Assembly (NCBI RefSeq): GCF_947507565.1
Contig: NC_089189.1
Span: 1,116,001 to 1,180,000, forward strand
Source: Oscarella lobularis
Taxonomy: Eukaryota; Porifera; Homoscleromorpha; Homosclerophorida; Oscarellidae
Length of the DNA stretch: 64,000 nt
Direction: 5' to 3'
Part shown: piece by piece, positions 47,287-58,141 of the stretch
How the letters are laid out: every line of letters begins with the position of its first letter
How positions within the stretch are numbered: the stretch's first letter is position 1
Notes under the pieces: generated by a model
Told to the model about the DNA's origin: nothing
What the model saw: the letters and a program-made list of their open reading frames with translations, nothing else
The model's database searches: none
Position numbers and translations under genes: made by a program

Positions 47287-49395
47287 TTATTCTCGCATTT
47301 GTTTCTGTAAACTGTTCGGCAGATAGACGGCCAGAAGCAGCGCTAAAAGATAAATAATAGAAAAGAGGTAAAACACCAAGTGATAATCAAAAGGAAAGCC
47401 TATGTCAATCGTTCCGCGGCTGATGCACCAAGCAAAAAATCGAGCCTCCAAACGTAGGAGCGAAAGACCTAAAAAGAAGAGTTAAAAAATGAAACTACAC
47501 TAAGTACGATTAGCGCGTGCCTCGTCAGAGCCGTTAGAGAAATAGAGAGACCGTTAATGGATCCGACCTGACGTTTCGGTACCGAATTATTGATCAGGAT
47601 AGATATCATAGCGAATCCGACCCCAATGAAAAGTCGCATCGGAAAGAGAACGATGACGAGAATAGTCCACAACAGAACGACACTAAGAAGACTGGTCAAT
47701 CACAAAAGGGAGATAAAAAATAGCATGATTGCCTTTCTATAGAGGGTATGGCCGACAGAAGGGCGACGGAGCAAACGCAGACAACGCAGCACACGTAGAA
47801 CGTCTAAACCTCGAACTCGGTCAAACGCGTGCGACGCATGAGATACGTTACCGTTAGAGGGCCCAGCTTTCTTTCCACCTAAATTAATTAGGTGTACATG
47901 CAATGGATTCTCGACGGGGCGAGCGTCACAATCTCACTTTGTACGTAAATGGTATTTGAACGGGAACCAAAAACACAGACATGACTGCTTGGCATATGCC
48001 GATTTCTTTCTCGCTGAAACCGAGACCACCTAGAAATATATACACTACTACTACTACTATTTTTTTCGATGCGAATCATCTCATTCACTTTAGCAAAGCC
48101 TAAATAGGGTAACGTCTATAACCCCTTTACCTCGAAACGGCTTTGTAGCCATCCACAAGCTCGTCAGCTCGCTGAAACCGATCACGGAAAAAGAGTAGAC
48201 GCAGTACGTCGCAACTGCCAACCTCGCTTCCTTCACTCTGTCATACAAACTCCCCAGAAATAATCTATACTTTTCATTCGATTCACCTTAGCAATGCAAT
48301 AACGGTCGCTTTGAGTTTCTTCACCGCATTCGCGCTGGCTCTTCTTGCTCGCTTTCCCAAGTTCATGAACCGCGTCCACACGCCGTTTTTCGCCGAAACG
48401 AGAACGACAGGCTCCGTCTCAGGGTCATCGGCAACGCTCTCGCGAGTCACTTCATTTGTGTCCATGACAACCAAGGCGACATCGTCGTCCTTCTTTGCGC
48501 TCAGATCTCTAAAAGCAATGTCACTCCGCTTATTTACACAACCTACTTTTCAATGTACCGTTTCTTCTTCTTCTTCTTCCTCTTTGACGTTTCCGGAAGA
48601 AAAAAGAAGACGATCGCAACGCCGATTAGATTGAGAAACGCGACCAGAGCGCTCGGCAAGAAATAGGGAAACGTTTCGAGGAGCCTTTCATTAATTAATT
48701 AAAAAATATTTTCTCGTCTATATGCATCTAACAAACGCGTACCCTTAGGAAAATGACCGGGGTACTGGCGGACGGGCTCCGCCAAAAGTCCTCCGATAGC
48801 CGAACCAAATATATGAGACCAACGCCCCACGAAGCCGAGACAAACGACATCCCTTTCGCTTGATTCGTATCGTCCGAAATGTCGGCGACAGTCGCCTTGC
48901 AAATGCCCAAGATCCCTTACACGTCAATGATATTATCAATACTTAATTCTCTAATTCTATTAGATACCTATACTCACCCTCGCTCGCACCGCTCAGTATT
49001 CGCGTTACCATTGCCCACGCTAGACCGGTTTGCGTGTTGGTGAAGGCGAACGTGAACGTGAACGACGACAATAGAGTCCCGCTGAGTAGAATCGACCATC
49101 GACGACCCTTCGTATCAGAGAGAGTTCCCCAAAAGTAGCTTTCTTTTTTGAAAAAAAAATCGAACTTAACTACCGTATCTTGAAGAAAAAAAAGGACTAC
49201 CTGCCCACAAATCGTCCAATGAAGAACGCAGAGGCGACAAGACCAGCGTAGTATCCTAGAAGAAAATCTTGGACGTTGGGCTAAATATAAAGAACGTTAT
49301 GTGCATATGTGCCTGCGTCTTCTTCTTGCACGAATTCTCCGTCGCGTTTAAATTTCTGCGAAAGACGATTGTGGGATCATGGGGAGAGAAATGAT

Positions 49396-49426
<31 letters not shown>

Positions 49427-49637
49427 TGACGTCGTCTCACCCTAACCAGCCAAGGCAAGAATGGAAACACCACGGAAATGGTCGAAGCGCTGGCTACCTA
49501 TAAGGCACAAGGAATCTTCAGTCTTCTCTCCACGCGATGGGTCTCTCTCTCACCATAATTGTGAACGATACGAGAACGACTAGCCAATTGACTGGTGTTG
49601 GCTTGGATATAGAAGTTTCCTTAGGCGATGCATCCAT
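47287..49637 (-). pseudogene. MFS transporter, second subfamily (copy C), frameshifted
   Basis: This copy and 60824-63345 form a second, divergent subfamily starting MDASPKETSISKPTPVNW, with exon 5 YFWGTLSDTKGRRWSIL and exon 13 NNSVPKRQVGSINGLSISL. Two lesions are seen against its sister. An extra dinucleotide at about 48809-48814 (AAATATATGAGA against AAATATGAGA) breaks exon 6 just before the GSAIGGLLAEP motif. One extra A at about 47443-47448 shifts the last exon at GGS/FAW. Either would truncate the transporter. Intron 2 carries an (ATTT)n run at 49394-49427 that the sister lacks. Assembly error is the alternative, but two independent shifts make a pseudogene more likely. Confidence 0.75.
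49394..49427. repeat. (ATTT)n microsatellite
   Basis: About eight tandem TTTA units in an intron of MFS copy C. The paralogous position near 63125 has a single unit, so this is a recent expansion. Confidence 0.8.
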
Positions 49638-49985
49638 TCGGTGTCTCCGCGAGCTGCTAGAGGTCTGGAACGCGCAGAAACTTTGCGAGAAACTTCGACT
49701 GCAGTAGCGAGCGTGCGCTAGAACCTACAAACTTTATTGTTTTTTTATTGGTCACAGGCTCCTTTATTTTTTTGCAACTTTTGGTGTTGATATATTCGTG
49801 AAGTAGCAGCTACCTAAATCATTCAATCAGTCGAAGAGCATTAATTAATTAGCGATTTTTTGCTTGTCATCAACGCAGAAACGTTGATAAAGCACAGAAG
49901 TACAGAAAAAAATGATTTGGTGTACACACAAAACGCAAATTAGCAAAAACAATAAATAATAAGCATTCTCAAGCGCAATAGTCGC
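49638..49985. other. Intergenic region between MFS copy C and the mucin-like relic
   Basis: About 350 bp closely matching 63346-63762. It holds the 5' flank of the MFS gene and the 3' flank of the mucin-like gene. No gene recognised. Confidence 0.5.
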
Positions 49986-50736
49986 TCAGCCACGATCGGA
50001 ATTCGCGTCGAAACTCATCTTCCACTCCAGAAAGTCCTCTCTAAACTGAGCAACTAGAAATAGAAACAAAATCGACTCAGAAACGACAAAACGCCGAGCA
50101 GTAAACTAACCCAAATCAGGAGTGATTGTGGTATTCGTTGGAAGTTCTGTAAACGGAAGACTGACCGTTGGAGAGGGCGTCACGGTAAGCTTTTCTGTAG
50201 TCGGAGGAATAGTTGTCACCCCTGGAGATGGACTGGTAGTAGAACCTTCTGTTGTTATTACATCGTCATCAGTTGTTAGTGAAACTGTAGGCTCTTTTGT
50301 ATTTGGAGGAATTGTTGTCACCCCTGGAGGTGAACTGGTAGTAGAACTTTCACATCGTTATCAGTTGTTAGTAAAACAGTAGGCTCCTTCGTAGTTGGAG
50401 GAATTGCTGTCACCCCTGGAGGTGGATTTGTAGTAGAACCTGCAGTAGTCGGAGGATTTGTCGTCACTCCAGGAGTAGTGGAACCATCTATTATTATACC
50501 AGGATTAGTCGTTACTTGAGCAGTAGGCGCATTCGTAGTTGGAGGATTCGTCGTCACTCCAGGAGGTGGATTAGTAGTAGACTCATCTATTATTACTATC
50601 TCATCAGTCGTCAGTGGCTCCTGCGTAGTTGGAGGATTCGTCGTCACTCCAGAAGGGGGATTAGTAGTAGACTCATTTATTATTACTATCTCATCAGTCG
50701 TCAGTGGCTCCGGCGTAGTTGGAGGATTCGTCGTCA
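49986..50736 (-). pseudogene. Mucin-like Thr/Pro-rich gene, truncated and frameshifted copy
   Basis: The minus strand encodes tandem Thr/Pro repeats (GVTTNPPTTQEPLTTDEIVI and variants), then after an intron the C-terminal piece AQFREDFLEWKMSFDA. It is the left copy of the gene at 63763-64000. Compared with that copy, 10 nt (TGGAAATCCG) are missing near the end, so the C-terminus becomes NSDRG-stop instead of continuing to SWLSDYCA. A repeat unit near 50345 also carries a frame-changing deletion. The 5' side stops abruptly at about 50736, where the sequence switches to MFS flanking DNA. Such repeats are typical of O-glycosylated extracellular stalks. Confidence 0.7.
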
Positions 50737-50866
50737 TCGCGGCATGTACAATCAGACAGAAGACTGAGCTTAGACGCAGATACCCTTTACACTAAGAGCA
50801 CGTAAGCCTATATGTGCACGAATCGACTTGAGCTTTATCGGCGGCAGCCGAGCATTGATATTCTGA

Positions 50867-53383
50867 TTATTCTCTTTTCTGCTTCTGTAGACTGTTCGGT
50901 AGATTTACCGACAGAAGCAGCGATGCGAGATACACGAGTGAGAATAAATAAAATGCGAAGTGGTAATCGAGGGGAAATCCTATGTGCTTCGCACCTTCGT
51001 CGATGCTCCACGCGAACAGAGAGGTTCCAAAGGACGGAGCTAGCATTCTAGAAACAGTGCGAACGTGTCTATTCATAATGAGATATGCAGGGAGCAACCG
51101 CGGCGTACCTAGCGATACTGGATAGTGAAATGGCGAGACCGTTGACGGCACCGACGTGCTGCTTCGGCACCGAATTGTTGATGAAAAGAAACACCATGAT
51201 GAGAAGAGCGCCCAGGCAGAACTCTGCTAGAGTGAAACAGATAAAAATAGCTGGCAATTGGAAGAAATCCCTAATAGTGCAATAATACTAATAAGGTTGA
51301 ACTGCTGCAATTGACTTGCCTTTTTATAGAAGAAAAAACGGGATTGATTGCAGTGATAAAAGCAGATCCGATGCAAGCTAGATGAAATGTCTGCATTTTC
51401 AAAAACAAGTGAAAAAATGCAGTGCTTTGCAAGAAACATTTTACCTTCAGACCGCCTAATTTTTTCTCAAGCTAAAGTGAATTATTGATATATATATAAT
51501 CGCGTTTCTTTGCTACAATCAATTACTCTGTGAAAAAAGAAAATTTGAAGAGGAATCTGCACAAGCGCTAGAACCGATAGAAAGACGCCGATTTTTCTAT
51601 CGGTGAAGTCAGTCCCTCCTCATCAAAAAACAGAAATCTCAGTCACGCAGTATAAATTTGCATGGGCAAAGGAGATATGGGAACAATAAATAGCGTCGAT
51701 ACCAACCTCTGTAAGTCTTAGTTGCCATCCACAAGATCGTTAACTCCTCCCAACCAACTAAACAGAAGCCAACAAGAAAGTAGAGGAAAACGGCCATTCT
51801 GGCTTCGTATATCCTAGAACAGTTGTCACATTTATCATCCTAATAGCACGATTTTATGCTTACTTTAGTATACTCCACCAGGTCGAATTTTTCATTGCAG
51901 AAAAACAAGCGTGTCTCGCTCGTCTTCCGATGTCGCAAAGTCGGCGTAAACACGACACTGGCTCCGACTCGTTTTCCGTACGAACTTCCGTCTTCTCCAT
52001 GTGAACTGAACCGTAGTCTTCAGCGCCTTTACTCTTTATACGATTAAGGACAATGGTCTCTTTCTCCGCTTCATTGTACGGAGAGCTCCTATATTGTGAG
52101 AGAAACATGCATGCAAAAAAATTAATACGGCGCTCGTCGTTCTCCGGGCACCTTTTTTTCGAAGTTTCAGGCAGAAAACAATATACGACAACGACGCAGA
52201 TCAGAAGGAGGGAAGCGGTTACAGCGGATGGCAGAAAATATGGAAAAGTTCGAAGAAATCCTATAGCACCGCCACCAGAAGCACACTTTAATACTTTCTT
52301 TCGTTCGCGAGTTGCTCAACTTACTCCAAGAGAACGCATTAGGATACTGTCGAACAGGCTCGGCAAGGATGCCACCGAGAGCCGGACCAATCCTAAACCC
52401 AAATCCCCAGGCGACGGTGACGACTGTTATTCCTTTGGCCTGGTTTGAATCGTCGGAAACGTCAGCTATAGCCGCCTTGGACACAGCGACTACTCCTAAA
52501 CGAAATAAATTGCCTCAGGTGATCCAATGAGATAATATTATAGGGAAGAAATTTACAAATACCGTAGTCTCATTGAACTTAATTCGGAACATAACTAAAT
52601 GCAATAGCGGGCCTAATTTATGCTCCTTTCACCGTTGCTTGCTCCGCTTAGTGCCCTCATCACCAGCGCCCACGGAAGGCCTGTGTACGTATTCGTGAAT
52701 CCAAACAGAAAGGTGAAGACTGCCAGAGCTGTTGCACTTAGAAGTATCGCCAGTCGACGACTTTTCTTATCCGCTAGAAGCCCCCAGAAATAGCTAAACA
52801 TCACAAAAAGAAATGCATGTATGTCTGTATTTATATTGACGCACCCCTCCAAATACTCACCTTCCCACAAATTGACCAACGAAGTACGCAGAGGCTATAA
52901 GCCCAGTATAGTATCCTAAAAAAGTAAGAGTTGCTCACGTTCGAGACAGTTCCTATATAGAGACTAAGCTACGCGCGAAGAGTTTCTCTCTTTAGAAACT
53001 AAACAAAAAAACGTACCGGATGTGCGCGTGATACAATTTTTATCTCAACAGAAAAAGATGGACTATATATATATATTCTCACTGTACCTTTGTCTTCTGA
53101 CTGCACAAATTCTCCGTCAACTCTAAATTTCTACGCGCAAAAAGAGAAACGGCTTGAATTCAAGACGACCTTGTCTCTCCTTTAGCACTTACTCTGACCA
53201 TCCATGGCAGGTAAGGAAAGGCGACAGAAGTCGTTGATGTTGTTGCTGCCTATAGAAAAGTATACAGATAGCTAGCACGTTTACTCTGCCCGGCCGTTAA
53301 CGAACCACAATCGCGAAGGAGACTAGAACTACGCGCCAGTTGACAGGCGTTGGTTCAGTGTCAGCTTTCGACTGGCTCTTCAT
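50867..53383 (-). CDS. MFS transporter, ZIF-like group (copy D)
   Basis: A first-subfamily copy with all 14 exons open, starting MKSQSKADTEPTPVNW and ending NLPNSLQKQKRE. It keeps YFWGLLADKKSRRLAIL, VSDDSNQAKGITVVTVAWG and NNSVPKQHVGAVNGLAISL. Small differences from its sisters include GFGFRIGPALGG in place of GVGFMIGPALGG, which puts an arginine into the TM5 motif C region and might affect transport. The intron between exons 5 and 6 has TACCGTA where the sisters have TA (52560-52566). The GC donor after exon 12 is present. It begins just right of the duplication junction at 50736. Confidence 0.83.
52560..52566. other. Possible transposon excision footprint
   Basis: ACAAATACCGTAGTCTC here, against ACAAATAGTCTC in the copies at 54837 and 58142. 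The extra bases form TA-CCG-TA, the pattern left when a TA-targeting element with CCG ends excises. An element with exactly such ends (CCGTAG...) is present at 61588-61776. A chance 5-nt insertion is the alternative. Confidence 0.4.
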
Positions 53384-53582
53384 ATCTCCACACGCGCTGA
53401 TTTCAACAAATAGAATAAATATTTATGAAAGTCAGGATGCCAATGATACAACGTCATCGCGACGCGTAGCCACGAAGCTCCTCTACCACTTCGTGACGAA
53501 AACCTCGTCTATTTTTATTTATAAACGCGGAGCCCCACAAAAACGCCAAAAAATTATGTATTTAATGATATCTAAAACCTGA

Positions 53583-54535
53583 TGATGTTTGTTCCAATGA
53601 CATTATTCTCGCTTTTGTTTCTGACACTAATTACGATTAGCACCTACCTCGTCAGAGCCCGTTAGAGAAATAGAGAGACCGTTGATGGATCCGATCTGAC
53701 GTTTCGGTATCAAATTATTGATCACGAAAAGTCGCATCGAAAAGAGAACGATAACCCTGAACAAAACGACACTAGGACGGGAGCACGATCACCAATAACT
53801 CTTTTTTATATTTTAATTCTACTCACCCTCGCTCGCACCGCTCAGTATTCGCGTTACCCATTGCCCATGGAAGGCCCGTGTGAGTATTTGTGAATCCAAA
53901 CAGAAAGGTGAAGACTGCCAGAGTAGTTCCACTTGAAAGGATTGTAAGTCGACGACTTTTCTTATCCGCGAGAAGCCCCCAGAAATAGCTAGAACCAGAA
54001 GAAATCAATCTGCACATATCGTACCTTCTCCCCACTGCGCGCCTTCCCACGAACTGACCAACAAAGTATGCCGAGGCCACAAGCCCAGCGTAGTATCCTA
54101 AGAGAAGCAAAGAGGCTTGAATTTTAATTCTGTCTTATACCGAAACTTAGCATGTAGCTAAGCCGTTTAGATTGGGAACCTGTTCCGACTCTGAAGTGTG
54201 AGTATGTGTGCGCAACGAAAATGGTAGGTGACTCACTCACTCACTCGTTCACTGTACCTGTGTCTTCTGACTGTACAAACTCTCCGTCGACTCTAAATTT
54301 CTACGCGCAAAAAAAAGTTTTCCAAGCGAATGTCTTTTTTCCAATAGCACTTACTCTGACCATCCATGGCAGGTAAGGAAAGACCATAGAAATCGTCGAC
54401 GCTGTTGTCACCTATAGAAAGACACTTAGGTACGTTTACTCGGCTGAGCCGTAGTCGCGAACCAAAATTGCAAAAGAGACTAGAACTACTCGCCAGTTGA
54501 CAGGCGTCGGTTCAGAGCCGACTTTCGGTAGATGC
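53583..54535 (-). pseudogene. Chimeric MFS relic (copy A-type 5' half joined to copy C-type fragments)
   Basis: From 54535 down to about 53865 the sequence matches exons 1-5 of copy A, but an 11-nt deletion removes the start codon (CCGACTTTCGGTAGATGC against CCGACTTTCGGTGGGCTC followed by CCCATATGC). Inside exon 5, at the codons for PWA, it switches to second-subfamily sequence (GGTAACGCGAATACTGAGCG) with one extra G, so the frame is lost. To the left, rearranged scraps of second-subfamily exons 13 and 14 follow, with large deletions. It cannot encode a transporter. Confidence 0.75.
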
Positions 54536-54836
54536 TCCTTCAGAAAACCCTAAAATGAGAATGTATGAGAAGGAGGCAGACTGTTCAAACCTTTGCAATC
54601 GGGCTCGTCTTTCGCAGTCAATTACAAGCGCCACAGCAGTGCCGTTCTAGGTGCCAACGATCTACCGGATCTATACGGGAGGTGCATACTTCCGGTACCG
54701 TAATCATCGCGGCATGTACAATGAGACAGAAGACTGAGCTTAGACGCAGATAACCTTTACACTAAGAGCACGTAAGCCTATATGTGCACGAATCGACTTG
54801 AGCTTTATCGGCGGCAGCCGAGCATTGATATTCTGA

Positions 54837-55453
54837 TTATTCTCTTTTCTGCTTCTGTAGACTGTTCGGTAGATTTACCGACAGAAGCAGCGATGCGAGA
54901 TACACGAGTGAGAATAAATAAAATGCGAAGTGGTAATCGAGAGGAAATCCTATTTGCGTCGCACCTTCGTCGATGCTCCACGCGAACAGAGAGGTTCCAA
55001 AGGACGGAGCTAGCATTCTAGAAACAGTGCGAACGTGCCTATTCATAATGAGACACGCAGGGAGAAACCGCGGGCGTACCTAGCGATACTGGATAGCGAA
55101 ATGGCGAGACCGTTGACGGCACCGACGTGCTGCTTCGGCACCGAATTGTTGATGAAAAGAAACACCATGATGTGAAGAGCGCCCAGGCAGAACCCCGTTA
55201 GAGTGAAACTGATAAAAAGAGCTGGCAATTGGAAGAAATCCCTAATATTGCAATAGTACTAATAAGGTTGAACTGCTGCAATTGACTTGCCTTTCTATAG
55301 AAGAAAAAACGGGATTGATTGCACTGATAAGAGCAGATCCGATGCAAGCTAGATGAAATGTCTGCATTTTCAAAAATAAGTGAAAAATGCAGTGCTTTGG
55401 AAGAAACAATTTACCTTCAGACCGCCTAATTTTTTCTCAAGCTAAAGTGAATT

Positions 55454-55484
<31 letters not shown>

Positions 55485-57333
55485 ATCGCGCTTCTTTGCT
55501 ACAATCAATTACTCTGTGAAAAAAGAAAATTTGAAGAGGAATCTGCACCAGCGCTAGAACCGATTGAACGATGCCGATTTTTCTTTCGGTGAAGCCAGTC
55601 CCTCCTTATCAAAAAAACAGAAATCTCAGTCATGCATGGGCAAAGGAGATATGGGAACAATAAATAGCGTAGATGCCAACCTCTGTAAGTCTCAGTTGCC
55701 ATCCACAAGATCGTTAACTCCTCCAAACCAACTGTACAGAAGCTAACAAGAAAGTAGAGGAAAAGGGCCATTCTGGCTTCGTATATCCTAGAACAGTTGT
55801 CACATTTATCATCCTAATAGCACGATTATTTTTGCTTACTTTAGTATACTCCACCAGGTCGAATTTTTCATTGCAGAAAAACAAGCGTGTCTCGCTCGTC
55901 TTCCGACGTCGCAAAGTCGGCGTAAACACGACACTGGCTCCGACTTGGCGTCGTTTTCCATGCGAACTTCCGTCTTCTCCATGTGAACTGAGCCGTAGTC
56001 CTCAGCGCCTTTACTCTTTATACGATTAAGGACAATGTTCTCTTTCTCCGCTTCATTGTACGGAGAGCTCCTAAACATGCATGCAAAAATATACGGCGCT
56101 CGTCGTTTTACGGGCACCTTTTTTTCGAAGTTTCAGGCAGAAAACAATATACGACAACGACGCCGATCAGAAGGAGGGAAGCGGTTACAGCGGATGGCAG
56201 AAAATATGGAAAGGTTCGAAGAAATCCTATAGCACCGCCACCAGAAGCACACTTTAATACTTTCTTTCGTTCGCGAGCTGCTCAACTTACTCCAAGAGAA
56301 CGTATTCGGATACTGTCGAACAGGCTCGGCAAGGATGCCACCGAGAGCCGGACCAATCATAAACCCAACTCCCCAGGCGACGGCGACGACTGTTATTCCT
56401 TTGGCCTGGTTTGAATCGTCGGAAACGTCAGCAATAGCCGCCTTGGACACAGCGAGTACTCCTAAACGAAATAAATTGCCTCAGGTGATCCAATGAGATA
56501 ATATTGTAGGGAAGAAATTTATAAATAGTCTCATTGAACTTAATACGGAACATAACTAAACGCAGTTGAATACTGGGAAAGCAACGGCCTAATTTATGCT
56601 CCTTTTACCGTTGCTTGCTCCGCTTAGTGCCCTCATCACCAGTGCCCATGGAAGGCCTGTGTGCGTATTCGTGAATCCAAACAGAAAGGTGAAGACTGCC
56701 AGAGCTGTTGCACTTAGAAGTATCGCCAGTCGACGACTTTTCTTATCCGCTAGAAGCCCCCAGAAATAGCTAAACATCACAAAAAGAAATACGTCTATAT
56801 TTATATTGGCGCACCCCTCCAAATACTCACCTTCCCACAAATTGACCAACAAAGTACGCAGAGGCTATAAGCCCAGTATAGTATCCTAAAAAGTAAGAGT
56901 TGCTCACATTCGAGACAGTTCCTATATGGAGACTATGCTACGCGTGAAAAGTTTCGAAACTAAAAAAAAACGTATGTACGCGTGATGCAATTCTTTCATC
57001 TCAACAGAAAAAGATGGACTATATATTCTCACTGTACCTTTGTCTTCTGACTGAACAAATTCTCTGTCAATCTTAAATTTCTACGGGCAAAAAGAGAAAC
57101 GGCTTGAATTCAAGAGGACCTCGTTTCTCCTTTAGCACTTACTCTGACCATCCATGGCAGGTAAGGAAATGCGACAGAAATCGTTGATGCCGTTGCTGCC
57201 TATAGAAAAGTATACAGATAGCTCGCACGTTTACTCTGCCCGGCCGTTAACGAACAACAATCGCGAAGGATACTAGAACTACGCGCCAGTTGACAGGCGT
57301 TGGTTCAGTGTCAGCTTTTGACTGGCTCTTCAT
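54837..57333 (-). CDS. MFS transporter, ZIF-like group (copy E)
   Basis: A first-subfamily copy, 14 exons, all open. It starts MKSQSKADTEPTPVNW, with exon 8 loop NRIKSKGAEDYGSVHMEKTE and exon 14 MLAPSFGTSLFAWSIDEGAT, ending NLPNSLQKQKRE. Motif C reads GVGFMIGPALGGILAEP. An (AT)n microsatellite of about 28 bp sits in an intron at 55457-55484. The GC donor after exon 12 is conserved. It is flanked on both sides by chimeric relics, so it lies inside collapsed repeat units. Confidence 0.84.
55457..55484. repeat. (AT)n microsatellite
   Basis: A dinucleotide run in an MFS intron. Sister copies have much shorter or interrupted runs (ATATATACAGTATATAAT). Confidence 0.75.
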
Positions 57334-57551
57334 ATCTCGATACGTTGATTTCAACAAATAGAATAAATATTTATGAAAGTGAGGATGCCAATGATATAAC
57401 GTCATCGCGACGTGTCACCACGAAGCTCCTCTACCCCTTCGTGACGAAAACCTCCTCTATTTTTATTTATAAACGCGAAGCCCCGAAATTATGTAATTTA
57501 ATGATATCTAAAACCTGATGATGTTTGTTTCGAAAACGTTCGTCCAATGAC

Positions 57552-57888
57552 ATCATTCTCGCTTTTGTTTCTGTAAACTGTTCGGCAGATAGACAGACGG
57601 CCAGAAGCAGCGCTAAAAGATAAATAATAGAAAAGAGGTAAAAGACCAAGTGAATAATCAAAAGGAAAGCCTATGTCGACGCCTTTTTCCAATAGCACTT
57701 ACTCTGACCATCCATGGCAGGTAAGGAAAGACCATAGAAATCGTCGACGCTGTTGTCACCTATAGAAAGACACTTAGGTACGTTTACTCGGCTGAGCCGT
57801 AGTCGCGAACCAAAATTGCAAAAGAAACTAGAACTACTCGCCAGTTGACAGGCGTCGGTTCAGAGCCGACTTTCGGTGGGCTCCCCAT
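57552..57888 (-). pseudogene. Chimeric MFS relic (A-type exons 1-2 joined to a C-type last-exon fragment)
   Basis: 57888-57680 matches exons 1 and 2 of copy A with an intact start codon (ATGGGGAGCCC). At about 57680 it switches straight into the last exon of the second subfamily (PNSLQKQ region, 57552-57675). Ten or more exons in between are missing. It is the same kind of A/C collapse as 53583-54535 but with different end points. Confidence 0.75.
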
Positions 57889-58141
57889 ATGCTCCTTCAG
57901 AAAACGCTAAAAGGAGAATCTATGAGGAGACAGACTGTTCAAACCTTTGCAATCGGGCTCGTTTTTCGCAGTCAATTACAAGCGCCACAGCAGTGCCGTT
58001 GTTGGTGCCAACGATACCGGATCTATACGGGAGGTGCATACTTTCGGGTACTGTAATCATTGCGGGGCATGTACAATGAGACAGAAGACTGAGCTATATG
58101 CACGAATCGACTTGAGCTTTATCCGAGCATTGGTATTCTGA

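Noticed and set aside
50516-50767. Plus-strand Trp/Arg/Tyr-rich repeat frame
   Set aside because: Antisense of the Thr/Pro mucin repeats. The minus-strand frame continues into a spliced C-terminal exon shared with the right-hand copy.
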